From positions 1 through 64,000 of the forward strand of contig CAMSCJ010000005.1 of the NCBI GenBank assembly GCA_947056845.1: a DNA stretch of 64,000 nt, in the 5' to 3' direction. Made by a program: the position numbers and the translations under genes. Shown piece by piece: positions 26,311 through 35,387 of this stretch (position 1 is its first letter; the number at the start of each line of letters is the position of its first letter). The DNA comes from an uncultured Mycoplasmatota bacterium. Its GTDB lineage: Bacteria; Bacillota_I; Bacilli_A; RF39; UBA660. The notes beneath the pieces are model-generated. The model saw nothing but the letters and a program-made list of their open reading frames with translations, was not told where the DNA came from and searched no databases.

Positions 26311-27414
26311 ATGCCTAAAATAAATAAAAGATCTTATCATATAGTAAAAAATCGAGATTTAGAAGATACTATTTGGAATTTTATAAAAAGACAGCAATAT
26401 GAAAGTATTACCTTTGCTACTGATGTAGATAAAATTAAAATGCTTCATCATTCTGAGAATCTTAAATATGTTATTGTCCCAAGTACCGTTGACACGATAG
26501 ATAAAAGTTGTTTTTTCGGTTGTAGTAACATTGAAGAAGTTATTTTAAATGAGGGAATACGGATACTTGATGGCTACGTTTTTTCAGAGTGTAAGAACTT
26601 AAAAAATATTATTATTCCTAAAAGCGTTCGCTCGATAGGGATGTGCTGTTTTTCCGATTGTAGTAATCTTGAAGAAGTAATATTACAAGATGGATTAGGA
26701 TATATAGGTACCTTTAGTTTTAAGAACTGTATCAATTTAAAAAAAATAGATATTCCTAGTAGTGTTAAGGAAATTAAAATGAGTTGCTTTAAGGATTGTT
26801 TAAATTTAGAAAGAATTGTTTTACCAATTAATATGGAATATATAAACCCAAATGTTTTTGACGGTTGTAATAATATAAAATATGTTAATTATCGATCTTT
26901 AAATGTTAAATTTTTAAAGGAAATAGAGGAAAGATTAAAAAATGAAAAGAGAACAAAAATAAATAAACGATTAAATAAAGAGATAATGGAAAAACTATTT
27001 TATTTTGGCAAATGTAAATTATTTGGAATTGATTATAAACAAGAATATGAAGAATTTATTGAATACTATATAAATACTTATAGCGTTCCTAATAAAGATA
27101 TAGTATCTTTAGATAAAGGTAGTTACTTAAAAAAGCAAGATAATAAGGAAACTAAGTTGATACCTTGGTATTATCAATGTATACCTGGTTTTGTCATTTT
27201 AGAAGATGAAAGCTCTGTTTCTAATAAAACAATAAAACCAATAGATAGAATAGGAAAAGGCATAAAAAATAATTTACTGCCAAATGTAATAGAGGCTGAA
27301 AATTATGTATTTGATAAAAATGGTAACTTGTGGTTAAAAGGTAAAAATGGTTTAGAAGATGATATAATGCCCAAAGCTTTTGTTAAAGAGTTTATTCAAA
27401 AAAATGCAAAATAG
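26311..27414 (+). CDS. BspA-like leucine-rich repeat protein (LRR_5)
   Basis: A 367-residue protein with no signal peptide. Residues about 40-200 hold six 23-residue repeats of the BspA/LRR_5 type: (C)F..C.NLE.V.L...(V/I).I, for example CFFGCSNIEEVILNEGIRIL and CFSDCSNLEEVILQDGLGYI. The remaining 160 residues have no recognised domain (a Lys-rich linker, then IPWYYQCIPGFVIL). LRR_5 proteins bind other proteins and are often surface adhesins, but the lack of a signal peptide suggests a cytoplasmic role. It is a single-gene unit with its own promoter and terminator. Confidence 0.82.
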   Translation: MPKINKRSYHIVKNRDLEDTIWNFIKRQQYESITFATDVDKIKMLHHSENLKYVIVPSTVDTIDKSCFFGCSNIEEVILNEGIRILDGYVFSECKNLKNIIIPKSVRSIGMCCFSDCSNLEEVILQDGLGYIGTFSFKNCINLKKIDIPSSVKEIKMSCFKDCLNLERIVLPINMEYINPNVFDGCNNIKYVNYRSLNVKFLKEIEERLKNEKRTKINKRLNKEIMEKLFYFGKCKLFGIDYKQEYEEFIEYYINTYSVPNKDIVSLDKGSYLKKQDNKETKLIPWYYQCIPGFVILEDESSVSNKTIKPIDRIGKGIKNNLLPNVIEAENYVFDKNGNLWLKGKNGLEDDIMPKAFVKEFIQKNAK

Positions 27415-27417
27415 TTT

Positions 27418-27446
27418 AATAGATAATGAATTTTATCTATTTTTTT
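27418..27446 (+). terminator. rho-independent terminator after the LRR_5 gene
   Basis: AATAGATAA pairs with TTATCTATT, followed by a T-run. Confidence 0.8.
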
Positions 27447-27472
27447 GATACAATAAATATAGGTGATTAAAA

Positions 27473-28201
27473 TTGTTGTATTCTTCAATAGATAATAAAA
27501 AAATTAAAGAAATAAAAAAATTAAATATCAAAAAGTATCGAGATAAAACTAATTTATTTTTAGTTGAAGGTGAACATCTTGTAATGGAAGCTTATAAAAC
27601 TGGTCATTTAAAAGAATTAATATTAGAAGAAGATACTAATTTTTCGTTAGATGTTGAAACAAATTATGTGACAACTAATGTTTTAAAATATATAACTAAT
27701 TTAGATACGCCACAAAATATCTTAGGTATTTGTACTAAAGATAAAAATTTAAAAATAATAGGTGATCGTTTACTTATTTTAGATGATATTCAAGATCCTG
27801 GGAATTTAGGAACAATTGTGCGAAGTGCCGTAGCTTTTAATATTGATACAATTATTCTAAGTAAAAATACGGTTGATTTATACAACTCTAAAGTTATTAG
27901 AGCCTCGCAAGGATTACTTTTTCATATTAATATTGTTACTGATGATTTAGAATTTATTGTTCCCAAATTAAAAAAAGAGGGATACAAAATTATTGGAACA
28001 AAAGTAACTGATGGAAAAAGTTTAAAAAGTATTGAAAAAACGAAAAAATTTGCTATAATAATGGGCAATGAAGGTAGTGGGGTATCTAGTAGCATGCTAT
28101 CACTTTGTGATGAATATCTTTATATAGACATGAATAAAAATTGTGAGAGTTTAAATGTTGGTGTAGCTACAAGTATTATTCTTTATGAATTAGATAAGTA
28201 G
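27473..28201 (+). CDS. TrmH/SpoU family RNA 2'-O-methyltransferase
   Basis: A 242-residue SPOUT methyltransferase. The N-terminal substrate-binding part (KYRDKTNLFLVEGEHLV) precedes motif 1 LDDIQDPGNLGTIVRSA near residue 105, motif 2 IIMGNEGSGVS near 195 and motif 3 ESLNVGVATSIILYEL at the end. It methylates a ribose in rRNA or tRNA. The start is TTG (27473 or 27476) after AGGTGA; no ATG fits. It is the first gene of the trmH-rimM-trmD block. Confidence 0.9.
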   Translation: MLYSSIDNKKIKEIKKLNIKKYRDKTNLFLVEGEHLVMEAYKTGHLKELILEEDTNFSLDVETNYVTTNVLKYITNLDTPQNILGICTKDKNLKIIGDRLLILDDIQDPGNLGTIVRSAVAFNIDTIILSKNTVDLYNSKVIRASQGLLFHINIVTDDLEFIVPKLKKEGYKIIGTKVTDGKSLKSIEKTKKFAIIMGNEGSGVSSSMLSLCDEYLYIDMNKNCESLNVGVATSIILYELDK

Positions 28202-28209
28202 GTGATATA

Positions 28210-28704
28210 ATGAATTATATTTATGTTGGTGAGATTGTTAATACACATGGTATAAAAGGGGAAGTTAGACTAGTATCTAATTTTGAAAGAAAAGATTTAG
28301 TTTTTAAAAATGGGTTTAATATTTATATTGGTAATAATAAAGAAAAGATGATAATAAATACTTATCGTGTTCATAAAAATTTTGATATGTTAACATTTAT
28401 TGGTTTAAATGATATAAATGATGTTATTATATATAAAGGTGAAAAGGTATATATTTTAAGAGAAGATTTAAAAGAAGAAGTTCATCTTAAAAATGATTTA
28501 ATAGATTTTAATGTTATTTATAATGAAAAAAATATTGGAAGAGTTACAGGTTTTTTTAATAATAGTGCTTACGATATTATGACTATAAAGGGTTCTTTAA
28601 AAGATAATTTTGTTCCATATTTAGATAAGTTTATTGAGAATATTGATTATGATAAAAAGAATATTTATATTATTAATATGGAAGGTTTAATTGATGAAGA
28701 TTGA
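28210..28704 (+). CDS. rimM: 16S rRNA processing protein RimM
   Basis: A 164-residue protein needed for 30S maturation. The RimM N-terminal barrel (YVGEIVNTHGIKGEVRLVSNF) is followed by a PRC-barrel (DLIDFNVI..., GRVTGFFNNSAYDIMTIKG, VPYLDKFIENID). The overlap with trmD is conserved in many bacteria. The RBS is TAGGTGATATA. Confidence 0.95.
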   Translation: MNYIYVGEIVNTHGIKGEVRLVSNFERKDLVFKNGFNIYIGNNKEKMIINTYRVHKNFDMLTFIGLNDINDVIIYKGEKVYILREDLKEEVHLKNDLIDFNVIYNEKNIGRVTGFFNNSAYDIMTIKGSLKDNFVPYLDKFIENIDYDKKNIYIINMEGLIDED

Positions 28705-29362
28705 TATATTGACTCTTTTTCCTAATATGTTTGATGGTTTTTTATCAGAGTCAATTATCAAAAGAGCAATTGAGCAAACTAAAGTTGAAATTAATATTCA
28801 TGATATTAGAAAATATTCTAAAGATCCTCATAAAAAGGTTGACGATTATTCTTATGGTGGCGGAGCTGGTATGGTTTTAATGCCACAACCTATTTTTGAC
28901 GCCGTTGAAGATTTAAGAAAAAGTAATTCGTTTGTTATTTTAGTGACACCGCAAGGTATTCCATATAAGCAATCAATTGCCTATGATTTAAAGGAAAAGG
29001 AACATATAATTATTATATGTGGTCATTATGAAGGATTCGATGAACGAATCAGAACTTTAGCTGATGTTGAAATTAGTATTGGCGATTACATTTTGACAGG
29101 TGGAGAATTAGCAAGTATGGTTATTAGCGATAGTGTTATTCGTCTTATTGATGGCGTAATTACTCGTGAATCTTACGAAAATGATTCATTCACAAACAAT
29201 TTATTAGATTATCCTGTTTATACGAAACCAAGTGATTTTAGAGGTATGAAAGTTCCTGATATTTTATTAAGCGGTCATCATGAAAATATTAATGCTTGGA
29301 GATTAGAACAGCAAATAAAGAAAACTAGTGAAAAACGTCCCGATTTATTAGAAAAGAGTTGA
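28694..29362 (+). CDS. trmD: tRNA (guanine-N1-)-methyltransferase TrmD
   Basis: A 222-residue enzyme that methylates G37 of tRNAs. Visible motifs are DILTLFPNMFDGFLSESI at the start, DDYSYGGGAGMVLMP, ICGHYEGFDERI and the trefoil-knot ISIGDYILTGGELASMV. ATG 28694 is favoured over the upstream TTG. The C-terminal part is a little short but complete (WRLEQQIKKTSEKRPDLL). It overlaps rimM. Confidence 0.96.
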   Translation: MKIDILTLFPNMFDGFLSESIIKRAIEQTKVEINIHDIRKYSKDPHKKVDDYSYGGGAGMVLMPQPIFDAVEDLRKSNSFVILVTPQGIPYKQSIAYDLKEKEHIIIICGHYEGFDERIRTLADVEISIGDYILTGGELASMVISDSVIRLIDGVITRESYENDSFTNNLLDYPVYTKPSDFRGMKVPDILLSGHHENINAWRLEQQIKKTSEKRPDLLEKS

Positions 29363-29366
29363 GTTT

Positions 29367-29873
29367 ATGAAAAGTGAACAATTTGTATTAATTAAATCTC
29401 ATAAGACTAAGGATATTTATATCGATTATAAAAATATGGCTGGCTTTAAAGTAAAACCTAAGAACGGTAAAAGATATGGTGGCGTTGAAGTAAATGAAAT
29501 GCTTATTATTAAACCAGATTTTATCGATTTAATTTTAAAAAGGAAAATTGGAAAAAAATTAGAGGGTTATATTAATTATCTAATAGAAGTAATTGATGAT
29601 GATGGCGATGGTACAGATGGTGCTAAATTGGCGCAAACTTTAAACGATATTGATCGCTATCGTACAACTATTAATAACACTTATAGAAAATATTTAGATG
29701 AAAAATATTTAGATATATTATTACGTAAATTGAAAATGGTTGAAGTAAAGTTAAATGAAAAAATGCAAATATTTTATGAACGAATGCAAAGACAAATTGA
29801 AGAAAAAATTAGACAAGAACAAATGAATTATAATTATAGTGAAGAAGAAAAAACAAGTAGAAGAAGTAGATAA
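29367..29873 (+). CDS. conserved hypothetical protein between trmD and rplS
   Basis: A 168-residue soluble protein of unknown function. The first part has short beta-like segments (FVLIKSHKTKDIYIDYKNMAG), the middle contains an acidic run (VIDDDGDGTDGAKLAQTLNDI) and the C-terminal 70 residues are a predicted coiled coil (LLRKLKMVEVKLNEKMQIFY onwards). Its end is Glu/Arg-rich. It starts four bases after trmD, so it belongs to the same operon. Position suggests an RNA- or ribosome-linked role, but I see no motif for it. Confidence 0.55.
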   Translation: MKSEQFVLIKSHKTKDIYIDYKNMAGFKVKPKNGKRYGGVEVNEMLIIKPDFIDLILKRKIGKKLEGYINYLIEVIDDDGDGTDGAKLAQTLNDIDRYRTTINNTYRKYLDEKYLDILLRKLKMVEVKLNEKMQIFYERMQRQIEEKIRQEQMNYNYSEEEKTSRRSR

Positions 29874-29914
29874 AAATTATTGTTTTAAAATTATAGAAAA
29901 AATGTATATTTTTA

Positions 29915-29943
29915 TTGTCAAATTGTTTATTTTATGATAAAAT
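29915..29943 (+). promoter_or_regulatory. promoter and leader of rplS
   Basis: TTGTCA (29915-29920), a 17-bp spacer and TAAAAT (29938-29943). The roughly 60-nt leader that follows (29950-30012) is richer in G and C than its surroundings (GTTGTGATCCGCTGA, then CGTCATGATCAT) and may fold. Firmicutes often carry an L19-binding autoregulatory leader here, but I cannot confirm one from the sequence alone. Confidence 0.6.
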
Positions 29944-30012
29944 TACTTATGTTGTGATCCGCTGATATTTAAGTTTCGTCATGATCATATATTTATAGAG
30001 GAGAGTGAAATC

Positions 30013-30351
30013 GTGAATTTAGTTGAAAAAATAACTAAAAAGCAAATTCGTACAGATTTACCTAATTTTCAAGTAGGAGATACTATTAGAGTAGATTTAA
30101 AAATTGTGGAAGGAAATACACATAGAATTCAAGCATTTGAAGGAATTGTTATGTCTATTCAAGGATCTGGAATTTCTAAAAACTTTATCGTTAGAAAAAT
30201 ATCTGGTGGTATTGGTGTCGAAAGAACTATTCCATTTAATTCACCAACTATTGATAAAATTGTCGTAGTAAGAAAAGGTAAAGTTAGACAAGCAAAATTA
30301 GGTTATTTAAGAAATTTGAAAAAACAAGCTAAAATTAAGGAAAGAAATTAA
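30013..30351 (+). CDS. rplS: 50S ribosomal protein L19
   Basis: A 112-residue ribosomal protein with the L19 signature: [35 protein letters not shown] and [16 protein letters not shown], ending in the basic [16 protein letters not shown]. The start is GTG after AGGAGAGTG. It follows trmD in the usual block but seems to have its own promoter. A weak hairpin follows before lepB. Confidence 0.97.
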   Translation: MNLVEKITKKQIRTDLPNFQVGDTIRVDLKIVEGNTHRIQAFEGIVMSIQGSGISKNFIVRKISGGIGVERTIPFNSPTIDKIVVVRKGKVRQAKLGYLRNLKKQAKIKERN

Positions 30352-30376
30352 TAGGACATTTTTGTCTTATTTTTCG
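30352..30376 (+). terminator. weak terminator or attenuator between rplS and lepB
   Basis: AGGACA pairs with TGTCTT around a short T loop, followed by ATTTTTC. The stem is only six pairs long with one G-T, so read-through into lepB is likely. Confidence 0.5.
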
Positions 30377-30394
30377 TAATTGGGGTAAAAAAAT

Positions 30395-30946
30395 ATGGAT
30401 GAACAAATAAATAATAATATGGAAAGTCAGCATAAACAAGGTAAATTCATGGTTTTTATGAAAGAATTTTTCATTTATTTTCTAATTATTATAACTGTTA
30501 TTTTAATTAGAACGTTTTTAGTAACGCCAATTAGAGTAGATGGTGATTCTATGAATGATACTTTAACAAATGGCGAAATTTTATTATTAAAAAAATATGA
30601 TAAATCGTATGAGCGTTTTGAAGTAGTAGTTTTTAATTATAAAAATGAAAAATTAATTAAAAGAATTATTGGGGTACCTGGTGATCATATTGCTTATAAA
30701 GATAATAAATTGTATATTAATAATAAATACATAGAAGAACCTATGATAGATAAAAAAACTTATGATTTTGATTTAAATCAATTAGGTTTTGATATAATTC
30801 CAGAACATTATTACTTTGTTATGGGGGATAATCGAACTAATTCCAAAGATAGTAGAATGATTGGTCTAATTAGTGAAAAAGATATATTAGGAACAACAAA
30901 CTTTATACTTTTTCCTTTTAACAAGTTAGGAAGTATTAATAAATAA
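30395..30946 (+). CDS. lepB: signal peptidase I
   Basis: A 183-residue membrane enzyme that removes signal peptides. One N-terminal helix (FFIYFLIIITVILIRTFL) is followed by the catalytic Ser in GDSMNDTL (near residue 52), the catalytic Lys in LIKRIIGVPGD (near 90) and the conserved MGDNRTNSKDSR. It is Gram-positive type with a single anchor. It overlaps the next gene by one base. Confidence 0.95.
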   Translation: MDEQINNNMESQHKQGKFMVFMKEFFIYFLIIITVILIRTFLVTPIRVDGDSMNDTLTNGEILLLKKYDKSYERFEVVVFNYKNEKLIKRIIGVPGDHIAYKDNKLYINNKYIEEPMIDKKTYDFDLNQLGFDIIPEHYYFVMGDNRTNSKDSRMIGLISEKDILGTTNFILFPFNKLGSINK

Positions 30947-32490
30947 TGAAGCAATCAAAAAACATTTCTGAACGAATTAAACTTTATCATATTAATTTAC
31001 TTAGAAATAAAAATAAATTGCAAAAAAATTCAAAAAAATTAGACAAAAAATCTAATAACTATGTTAAGAAACAGTCTAAATTAAAAATATTTTTTAAATT
31101 TGTTATTGGGTTTATTGCTGGTTTTTTTGAATATCTAGTTATGAAGAGCAATAGAAAAAATTCGAATCAGTTGGTGGAGTCCTTAACTACTCAAGAAAAA
31201 AATTCAACTGATAAAGATAAAGTTACCAATAATATACAAGAGAAATTAGATAAAAATAGCATTGAACCAATAATTACTTTAGAACCGGTAAAAATTGATA
31301 ATAATATAATAGAAAAAGTTAATGAGACTAATCGAAAAACTGAAGAAAATAATAAAACTCTAACTAAAAAGCTTGACAATTACAAAAGCGATTTTATTAT
31401 GATTGAAAATAATGAACTAGAACATACAAAAAATCAATTAATACTTATTGAGGAACAAATCATTTATGCAGATAATTATGAAGAATTAGATATGGCTAAG
31501 AATAAAGTATTACAAACTAAAAAGGAATTACAATTAAAAAAAAGTAATAATTTAATAGCTGTTAAAAATCTAGAAGAAGATAAACAACAAGTAACCCAAA
31601 ATACTGCAAATGATATTATTAAGGATACATACGTTGAAATAAAATCAAATGAACTACCACAAGAAGAATCAAATAACAATTTAATAAGCAATGAAGAAAA
31701 TGTATTAGAACCAATAAAATATAATCAACAATTAAATGAAAAAAACCAAACATTAATTACTCAAAATATCACAAAGACAGAGCAAAGTATTATTGATAGT
31801 AATAAAGAAATTGATAAATTGATAGAACGTTGTGATGAAGATTTAACTTTAGTAGAGGATAAGAAGGAATATATTGATTTACAAGAAAAATATGAAGAAC
31901 AACTAAATAGTGTAGAAGCTAATTCCCAAGATTTTAAATTAACTAAAAAAGATTTAAAACACATAAAAAATAATGTTAAAGATATATTAGCTCAACAACA
32001 AAGTAATTTTAATCAATTAAATAGATATATGAATATGCCACATGATAGTCAAATGTTTATAGCTAAAGTTAGTAATTTTTTTAGAAGTACAGCAAAATTA
32101 TCTTTTAGTTTTGTTCCATTTTTTGTTTTTCCAAATAAATTGTTTGGATTAACAACAAGTGCGATTATGTTTAATAATTCTTTAAAAAGCTATCGAATGC
32201 AACCGAATACTAATTATATAAATCAAAATATTAAAATGATGGTTAATAATAATGAATTATGTTTAAGAGTTGGAATAAATGCCTCAGAAGATGCTTTGAG
32301 TGAAATTGATAATATTAAGTATTATTTAAATAATGTACCTAACGAGGTTAAAGACACTTTAGAATATCGTAAATATTTAGTTGATGTTTATTCAACTGAA
32401 AAAATAATCAAAAAACAAATAGAAACTTTGCAGAAAATGTCGAAAAATTATCAAGATATTAAAGTAAAAGTAAAAAGAAGAGATTATTAA
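30946..32490 (+). CDS. large coiled-coil protein with two hydrophobic segments, function unknown
   Basis: A 514-residue protein that overlaps lepB by one base. A basic N-terminus is followed by a hydrophobic stretch (FFKFVIGFIAGFFEYLVM, about 47-64), then some 330 residues rich in Glu, Lys, Asn and Gln with long coiled-coil pattern. A second hydrophobic patch (LSFSFVPFFVFPNKLFGLTT) lies near 385-404, and a helical tail ends the protein. It could tether structures at the membrane. No family was recognised. After its stop the same frame stays open for another 27 codons. Confidence 0.6.
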   Translation: MKQSKNISERIKLYHINLLRNKNKLQKNSKKLDKKSNNYVKKQSKLKIFFKFVIGFIAGFFEYLVMKSNRKNSNQLVESLTTQEKNSTDKDKVTNNIQEKLDKNSIEPIITLEPVKIDNNIIEKVNETNRKTEENNKTLTKKLDNYKSDFIMIENNELEHTKNQLILIEEQIIYADNYEELDMAKNKVLQTKKELQLKKSNNLIAVKNLEEDKQQVTQNTANDIIKDTYVEIKSNELPQEESNNNLISNEENVLEPIKYNQQLNEKNQTLITQNITKTEQSIIDSNKEIDKLIERCDEDLTLVEDKKEYIDLQEKYEEQLNSVEANSQDFKLTKKDLKHIKNNVKDILAQQQSNFNQLNRYMNMPHDSQMFIAKVSNFFRSTAKLSFSFVPFFVFPNKLFGLTTSAIMFNNSLKSYRMQPNTNYINQNIKMMVNNNELCLRVGINASEDALSEIDNIKYYLNNVPNEVKDTLEYRKYLVDVYSTEKIIKKQIETLQKMSKNYQDIKVKVKRRDY

Positions 32491-32574
32491 TATAAGAAGA
32501 TTAAATTTGGAGGGTTTAAAAAAGCAATATCTTTATTAGGAACGCGTTTAAAATTAGAAGATACAGGGGAATAG
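32491..32574 (+). other. in-frame extension after the coiled-coil gene, possible remnant
   Basis: The frame of the coiled-coil gene continues for 27 codons after its TAA, including GGFKKAISLLGTRLKLEDTGE-like sequence (shown here only by KKAISLLGTRLKLEDTGE), then ends at TAG 32574. Composition is protein-like rather than intergenic. It could be the lost end of a longer gene or a decayed fragment of another one. Confidence 0.25.
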
Positions 32575-32584
32575 TGAGAAAAAT

Positions 32585-33667
32585 ATGGAAAAGATGAATA
32601 TAATATGGAATTACACCAATAAAATAGTAAATGGCTTATTAAAAATTAATCGTGCAAAAGAAGTAGTTGATTTATTAGAACTTCCAATATCTATCGAAGA
32701 GGAAATAAAAAAAGAATCGATTGCCAAAAGAGTTCATTATTCTACTAAAATAGAGGGAAATAACTTAAACCTGAACGAAGTAAAAGAAATACTAGAAAAT
32801 AATAAAGAATCTCATGAAAGAAATGTTTTAGAGGTTAGGAATTATTATAATGCTTTAATGTATTTAAATAAGGAAGCAGAAAATAATAATACCATAACAG
32901 AAGATTTAATCTTTAAAGTACATAATTTAGTTTCAGGCAAACATTTAACATACAAAAATAGTTATAGGAAAGATCAGAATGTCGTAGCAGATTCTGTAAC
33001 GGGAACAATTGTATATATGCCACCAGAAGCTAAAGATGTTGAAAGTTTAATTAGGCAAATGATTAAAGAGTTTCATTCTAAAGATTCGAATGATATTCCT
33101 ATTCCAATAAAAGCAGGTATTTTTGCTTATGAATTTGTTACAATACATCCATTTTGGGATGGAAATGGTCGTTGTTCGAGATTGCTTGCTACTTACATTT
33201 TAAAAGCTTACAATTATGATTTAAAAGGATTTTATGTGGTGGAAGAATTTTACGATAAAAATATAGATGAGTATTATAATTCATTACAAATGGGATTACA
33301 CCATAACTTCTACTTTGGAAGAAATGAGGTAGATATTACAGAGTGGCTAGAACATTTTATATCTACTATGGCTAATACTTTTGAAGCAGTAGAAAATAGA
33401 GTAAAAGAAATTTATAAAAATAGTAAAGAAGAAATAAATATCATAGATACTTTAGACAAAAGAGAAAGATGGGTAGCAAATTACATTATTAATAATAATA
33501 AAATTAAGGCTAAAGGTATTGCTGATCATTTTAAAATCAATTTAGATACTGCTAACAATTGGATTAAAAAGTGGATTGAAAAAGGATTTTTAATTAGATA
33601 TGATGATAAACAGATAAGAAATATCGATTATGTTTTAACAGAAAAATATTTTAAAAATTTAAAATAA
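32585..33667 (+). CDS. Fic family AMP transferase with built-in inhibitory helix
   Basis: A 360-residue protein. The Fic motif HPFWDGNGRCSR (about 188-199) contains catalytic His and the nucleotide-binding loop. The N-terminal helix carries STKIEGN (about 53-59), the (S/T)xxxE(G/N) inhibitory motif whose Glu blocks ATP binding in class II Fic proteins. A C-terminal winged helix (IKAKGIADHFKINLDTANNW) is typical of the Fic-wHTH group that may regulate itself. Targets are unknown. There is no antitoxin gene next to it, which fits self-inhibition. Confidence 0.9.
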   Translation: MEKMNIIWNYTNKIVNGLLKINRAKEVVDLLELPISIEEEIKKESIAKRVHYSTKIEGNNLNLNEVKEILENNKESHERNVLEVRNYYNALMYLNKEAENNNTITEDLIFKVHNLVSGKHLTYKNSYRKDQNVVADSVTGTIVYMPPEAKDVESLIRQMIKEFHSKDSNDIPIPIKAGIFAYEFVTIHPFWDGNGRCSRLLATYILKAYNYDLKGFYVVEEFYDKNIDEYYNSLQMGLHHNFYFGRNEVDITEWLEHFISTMANTFEAVENRVKEIYKNSKEEINIIDTLDKRERWVANYIINNNKIKAKGIADHFKINLDTANNWIKKWIEKGFLIRYDDKQIRNIDYVLTEKYFKNLK

Positions 33668-33736
33668 GCCAAAAATAAGCCGATTTAATAGTAGAAATAA
33701 TAAAATGGGTGTATAAAATTTTTGAGGTGAAAATAT

Positions 33737-34276
33737 ATGAAAAATGAACAAATAAAAGCAATAGAAAAAATTTTATTAAGCGACGATATTTTAAAATCAA
33801 TAAATGATAATATAAATATTTTATTTAAGTATATTCCAGAAATTAAATTTATGATAGGTTTTGCTCATAATCATCCTCATCATCATTTAGATGTTTGGAA
33901 TCATACTTTATATGCCTTAAGTTTATCACAATGTGATTTTGATATTAGATTAACTTTATTATTACACGATATTGGTAAACCATTTTCCTATCAAGATGGG
34001 GAGGTTAGGCATTTTAAAGGACATCCAAAAGTTTCTTCTTATATTTCAAGGTTAATTTTAAATCGTCTTGGTTTTGAATTTCAATATATTAATAAAATTT
34101 GTTATTTAGTTGAAAATCATGATAATCCAATTACCGATAAAGATATTGTAGATGATTATAATTTACAAATAAAAAGATTTGAAGTCCAACGATGTGATTG
34201 TTTAGCGCATCATCCTGATAAATTAGAGAAAAGAAAAAGTTATTTAGATAAAACAAGGATGTTATTAAAGATTTGA
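33737..34276 (+). CDS. HD-domain phosphohydrolase
   Basis: A 179-residue single-domain protein with HNHPHHHLDVWNHTLYAL, the metal-binding LLLHDIGKP (HD near residue 78), FKGHPKVSS and a final Asp-containing helix. The order resembles the HD domain attached to CCA-adding enzymes, so nucleotide or 2',3'-cyclic phosphate hydrolysis is plausible. TGA is the stop codon here. It stands apart from the next gene, and a 9-bp inverted repeat (TATTCTTTA) lies after the stop. Confidence 0.85.
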   Translation: MKNEQIKAIEKILLSDDILKSINDNINILFKYIPEIKFMIGFAHNHPHHHLDVWNHTLYALSLSQCDFDIRLTLLLHDIGKPFSYQDGEVRHFKGHPKVSSYISRLILNRLGFEFQYINKICYLVENHDNPITDKDIVDDYNLQIKRFEVQRCDCLAHHPDKLEKRKSYLDKTRMLLKI

Positions 34277-34356
34277 TTAATAAATTAGATTATTCTTTAT
34301 TTGTATAATTAAAGAATAAAAAGATTGAAAATATATCGATTTAGAAGGTGATTTAG

Positions 34357-34815
34357 ATGCGATTAACTAGGAGGTTTATTTTAAAATCATTTGATAATAT
34401 TCCTTTAAGTAATCCAATTAGATATGAAAGGTATTATATAGATGATACCGTTAGAATTCAAAAAAAAGGTAATTGTTATGAAAAAGAAATTTTAAATGAA
34501 GAAAATATCTTAATTCAAAAAATTGCTATTACTAAGGAAGAATTTTTGGAATTAAAAGAGAGTGCCTATTCAAAAATTATAAGAGATAGCTATTTATATT
34601 TAAAAGATAAAAGTGTTTCCATAAAAAAATATTATGGTGATTATGAAGGATTAAATCGAATTGAAGTAAAATTTTTGACAATCGATGAAATGAATTCATA
34701 TATAAAAGAAATATGGATGGGTAATGAAATTACATCTAGCCCTTTAGCGTTTGATAAAGATTTAAGTAAACTTAATAGAAAAGAATTTTTACAAGAATTA
34801 AGAAAATATTTATAA
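34357..34815 (+). CDS. CYTH domain protein (triphosphate tunnel enzyme)
   Basis: A 152-residue protein matching the tunnel-forming CYTH fold: RYERYYIDDTVRIQKKGN, YEKEIL, QKIAITKEEFLELKESA, IIRDSYLYL, SIKKYYGDYEGLNRIEVKF and a final helix LAFDKDLSKLNRKEFLQEL. Charged residues alternate along each strand, as needed to hold a triphosphate and metal. Substrates in this family include inorganic triphosphate, thiamine triphosphate and polyphosphate. The canonical N-terminal ExExK is replaced by RYERYY, so activity is uncertain. Confidence 0.75.
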   Translation: MRLTRRFILKSFDNIPLSNPIRYERYYIDDTVRIQKKGNCYEKEILNEENILIQKIAITKEEFLELKESAYSKIIRDSYLYLKDKSVSIKKYYGDYEGLNRIEVKFLTIDEMNSYIKEIWMGNEITSSPLAFDKDLSKLNRKEFLQELRKYL

Positions 34816-34829
34816 GAAAAGAGGACTTT

Positions 34830-35333
34830 ATGGACTATATTATAAGAAGACGAGAAAAAAGTGATTGCAAAGAAATAGCGCATGTCATAACTATGGCTTG
34901 GAACGAAACTTATAAAGGAATAGTACCGGATGATTTTTTAAATAATCTATATAAAAATGAAGAAGAACGAGCTATAAGTTTGCTTAATGATTTTGAAGAA
35001 AATGATAATCATCAATTTGTTTTAGTAGTTAATCATAAAATTATCGGTTTTATTAATGTTGGTGGATCAGAAGATAAAGATTATTTAGATTATGGTGAGA
35101 TATATGCCTTATATATTATAAGTGATTATAAGGGTAATGGATACGGTAGAAGCCTTGTAAAGATAGGTATGGATGAATTAAAAAATATGGGCTTTAATAA
35201 AATCGTAGTTGGTTGTTTAGATGGAAATAAATCAAATGAGTTTTATAAACATATTGGTGGTAAGTTTGCTAAAACTAGGATATTTGAAAAGTTAAATTTA
35301 TTAGAGAATGTTTATATATTTGATAAAATATAA
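34830..35333 (+). CDS. GNAT family N-acetyltransferase
   Basis: A 167-residue acetyltransferase. The N-terminus YIIRRREKSDCKEIAHVITMAW, the beta4 segment YGEIYALYIISDYKGNGYGR (acetyl-CoA loop with GNGYGR) and VVGCLDGNKSNEFYKHIGGK are typical. It starts 15 bases after the CYTH gene behind GAAAAGAGGAC. The substrate cannot be told. Confidence 0.88.
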   Translation: MDYIIRRREKSDCKEIAHVITMAWNETYKGIVPDDFLNNLYKNEEERAISLLNDFEENDNHQFVLVVNHKIIGFINVGGSEDKDYLDYGEIYALYIISDYKGNGYGRSLVKIGMDELKNMGFNKIVVGCLDGNKSNEFYKHIGGKFAKTRIFEKLNLLENVYIFDKI

Positions 35334-35387
35334 ATATACTTAGTAACAAATTTAAATTAATTTAAAAAAAGATAAGGAGTAACTATT

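Noticed and set aside
30946-32490. Minus-strand frames within the coiled-coil gene
   Set aside because: They are by-products of Lys/Glu/Asn-rich codons and lack ribosome sites.
34294-34319. Terminator after the HD gene
   Set aside because: TATTCTTTA and TAAAGAATA form a 9-bp stem, but no T-run follows on either strand within usual distance, so I did not call it.
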